From: Pseudogracilibacillus sp037072025 | GTDB lineage: Bacteria > Bacillota > Bacilli > Bacillales > Amphibacillaceae | Reading direction: 5' to 3' | NCBI RefSeq assembly: GCF_037072025.1 | Contig: NZ_JAXHDD010000004.1 | Span: forward strand, 87,690-151,689 | Length of the DNA stretch: 64,000 nucleotides | Shown here: positions 53,517 through 63,719 of the stretch, in pieces | How positions within the stretch are numbered: the stretch's first letter is position 1 | Layout of the letters: every line of letters begins with the position of its first letter | Made by a program: the position numbers and the translations under genes | Notes under the pieces: model-generated | The model's database searches: none | Seen by the model: the letters and a program-made list of their open reading frames with translations, nothing else | What the model was told of the DNA's origin: nothing

Positions 53517-55832
53517 ATGAAGTTTTTAATTAAAAAATTCAGGAAAGATATTTTAGAAAATATTGGTCAATTTACGGCAATCTCCCTTGTAATTTCTATT
53601 GGAATTGCATTCTTTGTCGGTCTTACTTACTCTTACGATACAATCAATGAATCTATCAATGATTATTATCAAGAAGCGAATCTAGCTGATATTTCTGTTT
53701 CCTTCTTAGACGTAAGTAAAGACGATATTGATACCATTAAGGAATTTGAAGAGGTGGAAGATGTACAAGGAAGATTCCTCCTTGAAGGAAGAGTATCTTC
53801 AGATGACACGATTACCATGCAGTCTTATTCTAGTAATAATTCCATGAATATTCCCACTTTAATAGATGGAGATTATCCTAAAACAGATGATCAAATCATT
53901 TTAGATAGTGAATATGTGTCCAACAATAATATTAAAATTGGAGATCTTATAACCGTAAGTATTGGAAATGATCAGGTTGATTATGAGCTTACTGTTTCGG
54001 GTGTTTTTAAAAGTGCAGAATATATTTACTATACGGATGATAATACAATACCTGTTCCAAATCATACTAGTTATGCGGTAGGGATAGTAGAGGATAATTT
54101 TTTTGAAAAACTTGGGATTAACTATACGCAAGCTCTGATTAATTTATCGAGCAACGCTGACGATAGTGAACTTATTGACAAAATCGATTCCGAATTTTCA
54201 ACGTATCTTCAGTCAACTGCCAAAGAACAAAATGTAAGTTATCAAATGGTAGCCAATAAATTAGAATCTGTAAAAAATTTAAGTGTTATTTTACCCATTG
54301 TTTTTATTGCCTTAGCTGCTGTTATAACATCTATAAGTATGTCCAGACAAATTGAAAACCAACGTGAACAAATTTCCGTGATGAGAGCATTTGGAATTTC
54401 AAAATTTGATATCCGTGTTAGTTTTCTGCAATATCCTTTATTTACAGCTTTAATAGGTACGATAGTAGGAACCATAATAGGTGTAGTTTTATTTCCCAAA
54501 ATATTAATTTCTACACTCTCTGTTTTATTTGTATTCCCTTCTTTAAGTTCAGTAACATACATTCATTTGTCCATTATTGGCTTTCTAGTAGCTTTGATTG
54601 CAGGTGCTATTGCAACAAGAATGTCATGTAGAAAAATTTTAAAAGAAATTCCAGCGCAAGGTATGCGACCTTTACCGCCTAGAAAAGCAAAAAACTCTAT
54701 TGTGGAAAGAAATCAATTAATATGGAATAAGATACCTTATGCGTATAGAATAATTTTCAGAAACATTTCTATGAATAAAAAAAGATTCTGGTTAAGTTCT
54801 ATAGGTATTATATTTTGTGTGAGTATTATGATCGCTTCTATTGGAATAAAATATGCTTTTAATCATATTGTGGACACCGAATTTGATTTATATCGAAGTT
54901 ATGATGTTACTGCCACTTTAAATGAGCCTTCCTTTGAAGATAAAAATTTTAAGAATAAGGATACTGTAGAAATTGCCGATTTATTTAGCGTATCTCCAGT
55001 AACTTATAACAACGAAAATACAGTCTTAAACATTGTCAATAAAGATACACAATCTAACCATTTATATAATAGAAATGGAGAAGAAATTACAATAAATGAT
55101 AGCGGTATATATGTCTCAGAAAAATTTGCTGAAGAAAACTCTATTGGAAAAAAAGATACGATTGAACTCGGCTTTAACTCTCCTGTCATAGAAAATAAAG
55201 ATATTGAAGTAGAGATATTAGATGTATATAAAAGTTATACAAATCAAGGATTCTACGGAACATTTGAATTACTAGACAAACATGATATTAATTACCCAGT
55301 TATGAGTGTTCATTTAACGACAAGTGATGACGCGGAAAGTTTAAAAGAAGAGTTGGATGATGATCCACAGTTCTCCCATGTTACGGTAAAAGATACACAA
55401 AAAAATGAATATCTAAATGCTTCCAGCTCCATCGATTCCCTAGTTCTTATCATGATCGCTGCCTCTATATTACTAGCATTTACAGTGATTTATAATATTA
55501 GTTCCATTAATATTTTTGAAAAAAGAAGGGATATTGCCACGGAGAAAGTACTTGGATTAACTTTAAAAGAAATAAATCGGGTTATCTTTGTTGAAAACAT
55601 CTTTCTAGTTGCATTTTCATCCATATTTGGAATACTGCTAAGCTACCCAATGTATATTATTCTATGTGAGTTTATCGCTTCAGACGAAATGGCTTTCCCG
55701 CATTCACTCAATTTAATGAGTATACCTATAGCGATTCTACTTACATTGGTTTCAACTTTAATTACCAATAGTTTCTTAAAACGAAAGGTTAAAAGAATCG
55801 ACATGGTTGAATCGTTAAAAGGGGTAGAATAG
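53517..55832 (+). CDS. FtsX-family ABC transporter permease
   Basis: 771 aa, the large two-FtsX-domain type. A first membrane helix near residues 18-38 is followed by an extracellular region (about 40-245), three helices (about 255-375), a linker with a fourth anchor near 425, a second extracellular region, and three C-terminal helices (about 640-760) with EKRRDIATEKVLGLTLKEIN. It works with the adjacent ATPase, probably in antimicrobial-peptide or lipid export or signalling. It is the last gene before the hairpin at 55863-55888. Confidence 0.88.
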   Translation: MKFLIKKFRKDILENIGQFTAISLVISIGIAFFVGLTYSYDTINESINDYYQEANLADISVSFLDVSKDDIDTIKEFEEVEDVQGRFLLEGRVSSDDTITMQSYSSNNSMNIPTLIDGDYPKTDDQIILDSEYVSNNNIKIGDLITVSIGNDQVDYELTVSGVFKSAEYIYYTDDNTIPVPNHTSYAVGIVEDNFFEKLGINYTQALINLSSNADDSELIDKIDSEFSTYLQSTAKEQNVSYQMVANKLESVKNLSVILPIVFIALAAVITSISMSRQIENQREQISVMRAFGISKFDIRVSFLQYPLFTALIGTIVGTIIGVVLFPKILISTLSVLFVFPSLSSVTYIHLSIIGFLVALIAGAIATRMSCRKILKEIPAQGMRPLPPRKAKNSIVERNQLIWNKIPYAYRIIFRNISMNKKRFWLSSIGIIFCVSIMIASIGIKYAFNHIVDTEFDLYRSYDVTATLNEPSFEDKNFKNKDTVEIADLFSVSPVTYNNENTVLNIVNKDTQSNHLYNRNGEEITINDSGIYVSEKFAEENSIGKKDTIELGFNSPVIENKDIEVEILDVYKSYTNQGFYGTFELLDKHDINYPVMSVHLTTSDDAESLKEELDDDPQFSHVTVKDTQKNEYLNASSSIDSLVLIMIAASILLAFTVIYNISSINIFEKRRDIATEKVLGLTLKEINRVIFVENIFLVAFSSIFGILLSYPMYIILCEFIASDEMAFPHSLNLMSIPIAILLTLVSTLITNSFLKRKVKRIDMVESLKGVE

Positions 55833-55862
55833 TTTTTCTTTACAAAATAATATTATCAGTTT

Positions 55863-55888
55863 ACTCAACTGACTTAGTTCAGTTGAGT
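55863..55888 (+). terminator. Terminator of the TetR/ABC operon
   Basis: ACTCAACTGA (55863-55872) and TCAGTTGAGT (55879-55888) are exact arms with a 6-base loop, followed by a T-rich stretch. Confidence 0.7.
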
Positions 55889-56274
55889 TTATTATCTTTC
55901 ATAAATTTTTTCGAAAAATCGGCTTTCCTTTGGCATTTCATAAAAAATCTTGTTGAAGGTTATGAAACTCACATTTCGCATGTAAAAAAATAATAAATAA
56001 TCATATTTAAAGGAATAAGACTATAATTACATTTTATCTAGGGACCATAAAAATGGAAAATCAAATTCTAACACTTGATGTGGGTTCATCACAATTAATG
56101 CCAGATAATGGTTTTTTTATTGCCGTATTGGCAGTATCTTTTATTGTATGAAATACATAACAGGAACTGAAAAACGAACAATTAACACAGTAGGAACGAA
56201 AAAAAGCTACATACCCCTGATATTCCAATCGATGTTCCGTATACAAAAGTTGGGAACTCAATATGAATTTCCTC

Positions 56275-56365
56275 CCTCTGGATGGAGTTGTAACAGACGG
56301 TTTCTCAACAATAGATACCTCAATAACCGCCGCTAAAACAATGAATGGGGTATAGTATCGGGCAC
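56275..56365. pseudogene. Scrambled CadA fragments
   Basis: On the plus strand 56275-56325 reads PLDGVVTDGFSTIDTSI, matching the actuator region of the cadA at 24934 (PLDGIVTDGFSAIDTSA). Immediately after, 56325-56365 on the minus strand reads RYYTPFIVLAA, matching a later part of the same protein. Two pieces in opposite orientation are joined head to head, so this is rearranged debris. Confidence 0.8.
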
Positions 56366-56367
56366 GA

Positions 56368-56697
56368 CAACAAGTTGAGATTATCAAACAGATTAAAAAG
56401 AAGATGACCGAACAACTTGAACAGAGATGTACAATTGATGAACTAGCAAGACAATTTTGTATCAGTCCCACTGCACTAAAAACCACTTTCAAAGGAGTAT
56501 ACGGGGTTTCCATTGGGGCATATATGAAAAATTATCGTATCAAGAAAGCGGCTTCTATGTTACTTAAGACTCAAGAAAGTATCGGAGATGTCGCTTCGAC
56601 AGTGGGATATAAAAGTCAGAGTAAATTCGGAGCTGCTTTTAAAGAGATGTATAAAATTAGTCCTCTCGAATACCGAAGTAAATATGGAAAAAAATAA
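56368..56697 (+). pseudogene. AraC regulator, C-terminal copy
   Basis: About 110 codons from RQQVEIIKQIKKKMTEQLEQ through CTIDELARQFCISPTALKTT to ISPLEYRSKYGKK. It is nearly identical to the C-terminal DNA-binding half of the AraC protein at 23361-24314. The sensing half is missing. The frame from an ATG at 56404 could make a 97-aa DNA-binding fragment, but the ribosome site is poor. It abuts the CadA debris. Confidence 0.8.
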
Positions 56698-56709
56698 AAT
56701 ATAATGAAC

Positions 56710-57290
56710 GAAAAAGCTCATGTAAGCATCTTTCAGGCGTTAGCCAACTTGTCCGTTTACAGGCGGGTCTCTCAATCATTGTGAATACTTGAGCTAAAAA
56801 GTCGCGATTATCAATTAACCTAGGCATATGCATCGGACTATTAACCTTCTGAATTGAATACCGCTCTAAACTATCACCGGTTAAAACTGGTGAGTTTTTA
56901 CATAAATGCGGGCGACTAAAATCACTGCTCAGTATAAACTCCTGTTCAAAGAACTTAAGCTAAAGCGTACTCCGATAGTAACATCACATTTTTCAATCCA
57001 GAGTCTTCATTCTCATCTGCATTGAATATAGATGTTTTTATTTCCTACGTTGCCAGGCTAACCTTGAGATAAAAATATTCCCTTGCCTGAAAAAGCTTCC
57101 ACCAATACTTTTTCATCCGTGTTGGAAATTCATCTTACAACAATATTGATGACCTTCTCTCTAGGTACATCATAGTTTTACTTGGGGACATATCCGGCAG
57201 ACTGGGCACCAAAAATGGATACTTACTTAAATTTCCTCACAGGATATGCCCGGACCTTCCGTTTTTGACTCTATTTAGAGTTATAAATCC
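56710..57290. other. Decayed inverted copy of MarR-AraC intergenic sequence
   Basis: The complement of this region shares patches with 22990-23330, for example TTTTTAGCTCAA near 56785-56805 and AACGGAAGG near 57255. No intact ORF. It forms one inverted block with the flanking AraC and MarR fragments. The middle part (56840-57230) has no recognised content. Confidence 0.55.
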
Positions 57291-57291
57291 A

Positions 57292-57400
57292 TCATACTCT
57301 TTCGTCCCCTTTCACAATGTTGTCTCTTTGATCGATCATTGTTTGAAAAAATTTAGGCGATGCCTGCAGCTCTGATTCATTTTGATTACAAATGAATCAA
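57292..57400 (-). pseudogene. MarR regulator, 3'-end copy
   Basis: The minus strand closely matches the last 30 or so codons of the MarR gene at 22447-22962 (SESELQA, FFQTMIDQRDNIVKGDER). The rest is absent. Relative to the AraC copy its orientation and order are preserved, so both came from one inverted duplication. Confidence 0.75.
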
Positions 57401-57476
57401 AATAGAGTAAAAGATATTAGTATGCATCCTTCTAACATGTTCACAAAAGCTCTACAAAACTATTTAGTTCACACAA

Positions 57477-58420
57477 TTACCTTTTCAGCTCTTTCTTAAT
57501 TTGTGCAATTTCCTCAGCAGATAGCTCCGTCACTTCTATTACTTGCTCCTCATCCATGTTTAGGAGAAACAGCTTTTTTGCCATTTCACGAGCTTTATTT
57601 AGCTCGCCTATTTCCTTCCCTATTTCTTTGCCTCTTTCCTCACCTTCATGTCTCAACTGTTCTGCAATGGACATCATTCGTTCTCCTCCTTTAGTTGTCA
57701 ATCGTTCTTTTATTGTTTCGACAGATACATCATCACGAGTACTTAATATATAGATGAATAATGTATCCAAAAATGATACATCATATTCACTTAACATCCG
57801 TTCAATTGAGGCTAATGTCGAAAGAAATGTTTCTAATTCTCTAACAAAAATATGTCTCGATAACTCTAGATATGCCCTTAGTTTCGGATTCCCTTCCACT
57901 TTCTCCTGGCCTTCGAATGACAGATCGAAAAGGATAAAATCAAAGTCTGGAACATAACGCTGCATGTGCGGTATAAAGTTATCATAACCTGTAATCCAAT
58001 TTCCAATCGTTTTCACATCAGTCCATCTTCGCTTTCCATGATAAAACACGAGTGGGATAATGATCGGTACTGCTTTTGCTTTTTCTTTCGTTAGTTCTCG
58101 ACTCCAAATTTGCTGCATATAGTCTAAAAGTTGAAAAGCAATATCCTTCTCTTGAAAGCTTTTGTGCTCAAAAAGAAAGTAAAGATATCCTTCTTCATCG
58201 CCAATATTAACACTAAATAACAAATCAGAATAAACGTCCTTTAACTCTTCTTGAATGAAGCTATCTTTGAGGGGTGTTAGTGAGTCACATCTATTATACC
58301 CAAAATCTCTTCAGGTAAATAGTGCTGCATAAAATCAGTAGTGACATCGAGGTCGCCAAACGTTTCTTTAAAAAGCTTGTCATGAGGATTGTTCACTTTT
58401 CCCAGTTTTTTCACCTTCAA
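57477..58420 (-). pseudogene. Rpn-family PD-(D/E)XK nuclease, frameshifted
   Basis: The N-terminal frame gives NPHDKLFKETFGDLDVTTDF and MQHYLPEEILGIID and then stops. After a one-base shift near 58285 the frame continues SLTPLKDSFIQEELKDVYSD, the nuclease core YLYFLFEHKS (E-x-K) and on to a charged C-terminus with repeats of EIGKEIGE. Rpn proteins are recombination-promoting nucleases or toxins related to YhgA-type transposases. A 248-aa product lacking the N-terminus could still be made from 58223. Confidence 0.75.
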
Positions 58421-58626
58421 TTCAGAATAGTTAATAAAGATAGTATAACATGCATTAGAGTTGAAAATCGAGTAAATAAAATAAGCTTCACAAAGGTCAT
58501 AATTTTGGGTTATAACTTTGTGAAACTTATTTATCCTTAATTATTAAATTTTATTTCAAAGCCACAAGTAATCAATTCGAACTTTTGCTATAATAAATGT
58601 AATATACGGAAGGAATGAATCTGTAA

Positions 58627-59067
58627 ATGAGAAATATACAAAAGCCAATGTTCTTATTTGGCATCAGTTGTCTATTAATGGGACTTTTAGTTGCTCCTTT
58701 TACTTTCTTTTTCATTCGAGCTCTAGACCCAGTGGAAATAGCTACATTTCAAGCAGGTGAAGAATTTCAGGTAGCAGGTAGAGCGAGCTATACGACTTAT
58801 CGAACCTCTGATGAAACAACTTCATGTCAAGAACAAGACGGAAAGGATATCGAATTATTTCAAGAGCGTGATCCGGATATTGCCTTTACCAGCGATGACT
58901 TCTTACTTCGGGTAAACGTCATCTGCAACTCCGAGATTACAGCCTTCGAAGAAACATCACCAACAGCATTACGTTTAACAAGCGGTTTATTCATTGCATC
59001 ACCTGTATTTATTGGAGCTGGTATATGGTTTATTAGAAGAAATAAAAAAGCTAAAGATTCCAATTGA
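58627..59067 (+). CDS. Two-helix membrane protein, unknown
   Basis: 146 aa. A helix near residues 10-30 (FLFGISCLLMGLLVAPFTFF), an extracytoplasmic region of about 80 residues with two cysteines (TSCQEQDG, VICNS) that may pair, a second helix near 118-136, then a basic tail RRNKKAK. No family recognised. The ATG follows GGAAGGAA. It probably faces outward. Confidence 0.6.
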   Translation: MRNIQKPMFLFGISCLLMGLLVAPFTFFFIRALDPVEIATFQAGEEFQVAGRASYTTYRTSDETTSCQEQDGKDIELFQERDPDIAFTSDDFLLRVNVICNSEITAFEETSPTALRLTSGLFIASPVFIGAGIWFIRRNKKAKDSN

Positions 59068-59170
59068 GCTCTGGTCCATCATGCATGGCCCCTCCCTCTA
59101 TAACGGCGGCAATGGAATAGGTGTTTCATTTTCCAGATTAAAAATGAACAGGTAAAGGAATGAAGTGAAT

Positions 59171-59542
59171 ATGAGCAGAAAGCTTGAAGTTATACTGATC
59201 TTGGTCGGAATGGCGGCACATATCGTATTGTATCTAAGTGATTTTTCATATAACATGATAGACGCGAATTATCCAGAGCAGTCAAACGAACTTGGACGAG
59301 GAATCAACGTTATCCTAATTGTTGTTAGTGTAACCATCATCAATGTGATTGTTGGAGCCGTCTCTCTCTTACTATTTAGAAAAAATAAAAGACCAAAAGC
59401 AGCAAGTGCGATTCTACTGATCTTTGCTATGATTACCACGATTCTTACTTACGGCAGTAGTTTCTTAGCGAATATTTTTTATTTAATTGCAGGAGTGATG
59501 GGGGTCGTACGAGGGTCTAAAACGCACAAAACGCCGTTGTGA
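59171..59542 (+). CDS. DUF4064-type membrane protein
   Basis: About 123 aa with four helices. KLEVILILVGMAAHIVLYLS at the start and SSFLANIFYLIAGVMGVVRG at the end match the small DUF4064 membrane proteins of Bacilli. The frame opens at 59165; the ATG at 59171 is more likely. It lies about 100 bases after the two-helix membrane protein and may share its transcript. Function unknown. Confidence 0.7.
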   Translation: MSRKLEVILILVGMAAHIVLYLSDFSYNMIDANYPEQSNELGRGINVILIVVSVTIINVIVGAVSLLLFRKNKRPKAASAILLIFAMITTILTYGSSFLANIFYLIAGVMGVVRGSKTHKTPL

Positions 59543-59861
59543 ACATGCAACAATATGGACATGACAAAAAACGTATTTACCATTGTTATAAAGTCACCGA
59601 CTTACTTCCGGCAAATCACAGAGGAATACACTAATACCGTTTTTGGATTAAGCATATTACTGATTGTCCCTTACAAATAAAAGGTTTTATAATGTGACTT
59701 TGATTGTTTATCATAAACAGCTCTGCTTAGACCTCTTTCAATGAAAGGGGTGCTTGTGTGACATCCTCTCGCTATTAAAATGGCAAGCTTCCAGAATGAA
59801 AGTGCGGAGAGATTGGCTCGCTAACATGGAGAAAAATAAAATACACCCCTATCATTTACCT
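59543..59861. other. Intergenic, no gene recognised
   Basis: About 320 bases between convergent genes. A short plus-strand ORF here overlaps the large gene that follows and is not convincing. Confidence 0.4.
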
Positions 59862-61528
59862 TTAATTCAAATCATTAAACTCCGCTTTAAAAGCTCTTTT
59901 TCTAGAATGTACTTTTTTATAATGTTCTATCAACTTCGCTTTCCCATTCACATCTCCATTTGACTCTATTGCCTCACCAAATGCTGCAATCAACACAGCT
60001 GGCTTGTAATAACTATGGCGATACCCGCCGCCAACAACGGCTTCTGTGCGTTTATCTATTTCTTTTTGCAGCCACGAACTGTACTTCTCAAATTGCTCAT
60101 CCGTGATGATTACTTTTTCTTTCCAAAATAAAAAGCGTTCTGTAAAACTTTTTTCCTCATCCTTATATCTCAATCTTATTGCTATATTATCGAGCAGCTT
60201 ATTTCCAGCTGTCGCCAGTTGATTATTTTTGTTCAGAACCAAAACAAAAAGAGGCACCATAACACCTTTAAAATGCGAGCTCCAGCCTAATTCCGTTTTA
60301 TCCTTTTTGCACACATTCATCATCTCATCAAATTCTTGATTGAAAAAACGAATTCCCTTTTTAAGTTCTTTAGAAGCGGTATTCATTCGTAACTGTTCAT
60401 TATTACGTTCATGGTAGGGTGTTTCTGTATTTTCCGGCAAAGTACCCACAAACATTGCTGCCTGTTTCGTTATCTCCCCATATGCCGGCAGTTCAAATAA
60501 GCGTAAATAATGACTCAGCGTAGATTCAGCATAAAAAGCAGCTTCATAGCATTCCTTCATCGTTTCTCTGTTTTCCAATTGAATCGCTGCCTTAGCAGCA
60601 AGGTCTGCAATCTGTCCGCGAACTACCAGTTTCTTAGGCAACAGACGAATTGCCTCTAGTCCCACTTTTTCACACTCTGAAAATGCTGCTTCACTAAGTA
60701 AACATTCACATGCATTTTTATACAAAACGGGATGTCTTTTTGAAACAGATCTGGCTATTTCCACTAGACGATCGACTCCCCCTTGATAAATACAAGCTTC
60801 AGTCAACAGTCGAGCTGCCAAATCACCATCTTTATTTTTCAAATATGAAATCCATTCTTCCATAAACGCAGAAATCCCATTTAATTCTTCCGGTCCAACG
60901 ATAAACATTTCTTCCAGTCTCGTATTCTCCATCACATCCCATGATACAAAATACCGATACAGCATATTTGCTCTTTCTTTCCTTTTAGATGTCTGGTATG
61001 CTGCATACATAAAATGAAGAATACTATCTTTTATATCCAAATCAACTAAGTCTTCAGCAACAAGTTCCTCTAATTCCAGTTCAAAGTCATCGCCGCCTTC
61101 GACATCAACTACCCCAAACTCCATGCTGCATAAATGTTCATACAATTCCTGCGACAGCCTGTACTGTTTTAAATATAGCAAATCTTTTGCAATCTGAAAT
61201 GCTTTGAAAGCTCTTTTCCTACTCCAAAAACATCTGAGTACTCATTTATCCACTCTCCATAATGACCTTCCCCATATGCTTCGTAACCAATACATTCTAT
61301 ATAAATATCTCGGTTTTTTATTTTTTTACACCATGCTTCTATCTCATTCATTGCAGAATGTGATAGATAATTTGTTTGCGTTTCAGTATTCATTAAAGTA
61401 TCTAAAAATGTCTGACGCTTGTTTTCATGAGTTTTTCTAGCTGCATCACGAATCCAGTCATTCTTTTCCTCTTCAGACATTCTAGATAGATTATCATTAA
61501 CCTGCTTCATAAAATCTCTATAGTTCAT
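59862..61528 (-). pseudogene. Large helical cytosolic protein, frameshifted
   Basis: About 555 codons in two frames. The N-terminal part (from ATG 61528 after GGAAGGAAA) reads MNYRDFMKQVNDNLSRMSEE through IECIGYEAYGEGHYGEWINE and GKELSK. A one-base shift near 61205 leads into AFQIAKDLLYLKQYRLSQEL and on to HSRKRAFKAEFNDLN. The body is helical and resembles TPR-like repeats (MFIVGPEELNGISAFMEEWI, RTEAVVGGGYRHSYYKPAVL). This is a known Bacillaceae family of unknown function. The 439-aa second part may still be made. A sequencing error is also possible. Confidence 0.65.
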
Positions 61529-61607
61529 TATGATTTCCTTCCCCGTCAAAAAAAAATTTAAGATATTCATTATTTGAGCCGAACAAGCTCCATACAAATA
61601 TTTGCTT

Positions 61608-61760
61608 TCAATCTAATTCCAGATTAGGAATTGTATCAATCGAAATAGTATCACCTTTTATAAAGACTCCTTTAAATGTGTATTATTCAGCACTTAAAAG
61701 ATATATTTCCACCGATTCATTAACCGGATCAACAAGCCAATATTCCTTTACACCAGTCAT
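61608..61760 (-). pseudogene. Uma2-family nuclease C-terminal remnant
   Basis: MTGVKEYWLVDPVNESVEIY, LLSAE, a stop, then YTFKGVFIKGDTISIDTIPN and LELD. GVKEYWLVDP is the conserved core end of Uma2/DUF820 PD-(D/E)XK proteins. An in-frame TAA and a missing N-terminus make it a pseudogene. Confidence 0.7.
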
Positions 61761-61770
61761 TTACAGTTAT

Positions 61771-62079
61771 CGTAGCATAGTCAGAATGAATCCCTCTATC
61801 CCTGTCTTTAATAAATACTTGCACCATCGAAATCATAGTAAAAAATACAAACATAACAACATACCCTGGAACAATGGACTGATGATTTCTTGATTTACTG
61901 CCTCATCGGTACCTGCTGTACCGTAGTTAGACCACGGATTTATAACTTAAATGTGTTTTGGCAGACTTATTTAATCGTTTAATATTATTTTTCCTTAGCA
62001 GTTAGTTTAATAGTCTCTGTATATGACTATTGACATTCTTTTTCGACTAATCCGCCTTTCCAGTCAGAACACAAACTTT
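61771..62079. other. Intergenic, no gene recognised
   Basis: Contains a short minus-strand hydrophobic phrase (VMFVFFTMISMVQVFIKD near 61810-61865) that may be another membrane-protein scrap. Nothing else supportable. Confidence 0.35.
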
Positions 62080-62616
62080 TTATGCTAAAAGTAGTGCCTC
62101 TAAATCATCTACCGCCTCGGAAGCGCTTTTTCCATCAATACGATATTGATAGGTTGCCCTACTATATGTTCTTCCGAAGTATTCTATATCAAGAGAAATT
62201 TCTCTTAAATAATACCTTTTACTTTCTTCGGACAGTTCCACTTCAATTGGATTTGAATGATCATCATAAAACCTTATACGCTGCAATATGTTTTTTGCCC
62301 TGTCTTTTAAAACGACCGTTACCAGACTGTCATCCTGTTTAATAATTCTCCAATAAAAATCCATCAATCCGCTTGGTGGCATGGCTATAATAAAGTTATC
62401 TTCATTCTCTTCAAGAATTTTGGATAGAACAACTCTTACCTCCTTTCTATAGTTATATTCTGTTAAAAATTCTCTTTTTAGAAATGAAATCGGATGGTTA
62501 AAATAATTCTCAATTTCATAATCAAAGTCAAAAAACGTATAGCCCACTTTGTCGGCAAGCATTTTTCCTATAGTCGATTTTCCTACACAGGATACACCAG
62601 TAAGCACAATTTTCAC
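62080..62616 (-). CDS. P-loop kinase, shikimate-kinase-like
   Basis: 178 aa. P-loop GVSCVGKST at residues 7-15, then DFDYEIE (Asp-x-Asp, the shikimate-kinase-like substrate region) near 31. A basic RIRFYDD lid region follows. Length and layout fit the small AAA/shikimate-kinase-like group, but residues specific for shikimate are not evident, so the substrate is unknown. It lies about 110 bases downstream of the NUDIX gene on the same strand. Confidence 0.7.
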   Translation of the reverse strand: MKIVLTGVSCVGKSTIGKMLADKVGYTFFDFDYEIENYFNHPISFLKREFLTEYNYRKEVRVVLSKILEENEDNFIIAMPPSGLMDFYWRIIKQDDSLVTVVLKDRAKNILQRIRFYDDHSNPIEVELSEESKRYYLREISLDIEYFGRTYSRATYQYRIDGKSASEAVDDLEALLLA

Positions 62617-62663
62617 CGTTTTCCCCTCCAGACCTCTTTTGATACCGTTCCTTAGTTAAAAAA

Positions 62664-62680
62664 ACAATAAAGTCGTTTAA
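62664..62680 (-). repeat. Isolated copy of the 20-bp repeat motif
   Basis: The minus strand reads TTAAACGACTTTATTGT, the same core as the three tandem units at 63397-63456. It lies on the other side of the NUDIX gene in inverted orientation. Confidence 0.6.
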
Positions 62681-62730
62681 ATCTAAAGTTTTCCCTCCAC
62701 AATCGTTTGTCCGATTCTTTTATAAATGAT

Positions 62731-63261
62731 TTACCGATATTTTTTTGGGTTGTGTGATCCCATGTTGTTTCTCATATCAAATAATAATGCAATTAACGAC
62801 TCATGATAAGGAATAAATATACCTTCTGAAATCATATTGATGATGTCATTCTTCGATGCCCACTTTACCTGTTTTACTTCTTCAGTCGGTAGTGATAGAT
62901 TTGAGATGTTTAAATCAGTTTTAATAAGATAGTAATCATCAAATCCATTTTCAAAGTTAACAGTTAGAGAAGGACGCCTATTTCGAAGGTTAAGTGTATA
63001 ACCAATTTCTTCTTTCACTTCTCTTTCTGCAGCTTGTTGACTGGTTTCACCTGTTATAGCGCTACCTCCTACAGTAATGTCCCACATGTTCTTCCAATCT
63101 TCCTTATCTGGTTGTCGCTGTTGAATCAGCATATCTCCAAGTTGATTAAATAGACACACGTGAATCACTAAATGATAAGCACCTTGTTCGAATGTATCCC
63201 CACGATTCATTTGCTTGTACGTCAGGTTTCTGTCTTTGTCGTAAATATCCCACGTCTCCAT
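62731..63261 (-). CDS. NUDIX hydrolase
   Basis: About 176 aa. The NUDIX box GGSAITGETSQQAAEREVKE followed by EIG fits Gx5Ex7REUxEExGU exactly. METWDIYDKDRNLTYKQMNR at the start is typical of the Idi-like/YfcD-type NUDIX group. It hydrolyses a nucleoside diphosphate-X compound; the substrate is unknown. The frame opens at 63348, but the ATG at 63261 follows AAGGAGTGGGGGT. It is flanked by copies of a 20-bp repeat. Confidence 0.85.
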   Translation of the reverse strand: METWDIYDKDRNLTYKQMNRGDTFEQGAYHLVIHVCLFNQLGDMLIQQRQPDKEDWKNMWDITVGGSAITGETSQQAAEREVKEEIGYTLNLRNRRPSLTVNFENGFDDYYLIKTDLNISNLSLPTEEVKQVKWASKNDIINMISEGIFIPYHESLIALLFDMRNNMGSHNPKKYR

Positions 63262-63396
63262 ACCCCCACTCCTTAATACTATCTTGTATGTTCCGACTTT
63301 GACGAATTGGGTTACCCCCATAAACTGATTCAATTCAGAAGGGCGCACTCTTATTCCACAATTAGGCTATTAATGGAATTAGCGATTCAAAGTTTT

Positions 63397-63456
63397 TTAA
63401 ACAACTTTATTGTAACTTAAACGACTTTATTTGTAATTAAAGAACTATATTGTTAC
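63397..63456 (+). repeat. Three tandem 20-bp repeats, family A
   Basis: Units at 63397, 63417 and 63437: TTAAACAACTTTATTGTAAC, TTAAACGACTTTATTTGTAA, TTAAAGAACTATATTGTTAC. They are head-to-tail without gaps. Confidence 0.75.
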
Positions 63457-63659
63457 TCAACAAAATTTGTAGGATTAAAATAAAGATTGATCAAAACGGA
63501 TTATTCCCTTATGAATAACAAAGGGAGTTAAAAACATTAGGTGATCTGTTCATAGGGAGTCTCTGGCACGAGGGATACCCTTTTTTATCCAAAAAATATG
63601 GCTCGTTTGTAGAATTGTCACAATCCATTATCAACGTAATTGTATCAAAACTTAAAATT

Positions 63660-63719
63660 ATCGATCTTTATTTCAAATGATCAATCTTTATTATATATTA
63701 TCAAACTCTATTTCAAAGC
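63660..63719 (+). repeat. Three tandem 20-bp repeats, family B
   Basis: Units at 63660, 63680 and 63700: ATCGATCTTTATTTCAAATG, ATCAATCTTTATTATATATT, ATCAAACTCTATTTCAAAGC. An inverted related sequence (AATAAAGATTGATCAAAAC) is at about 63479-63497. Confidence 0.7.

Noticed and set aside
59754..59963. 69-codon plus-strand ORF overlapping the end of the large helical protein
   Set aside because: Overlaps a better gene on the opposite strand and has no family resemblance.
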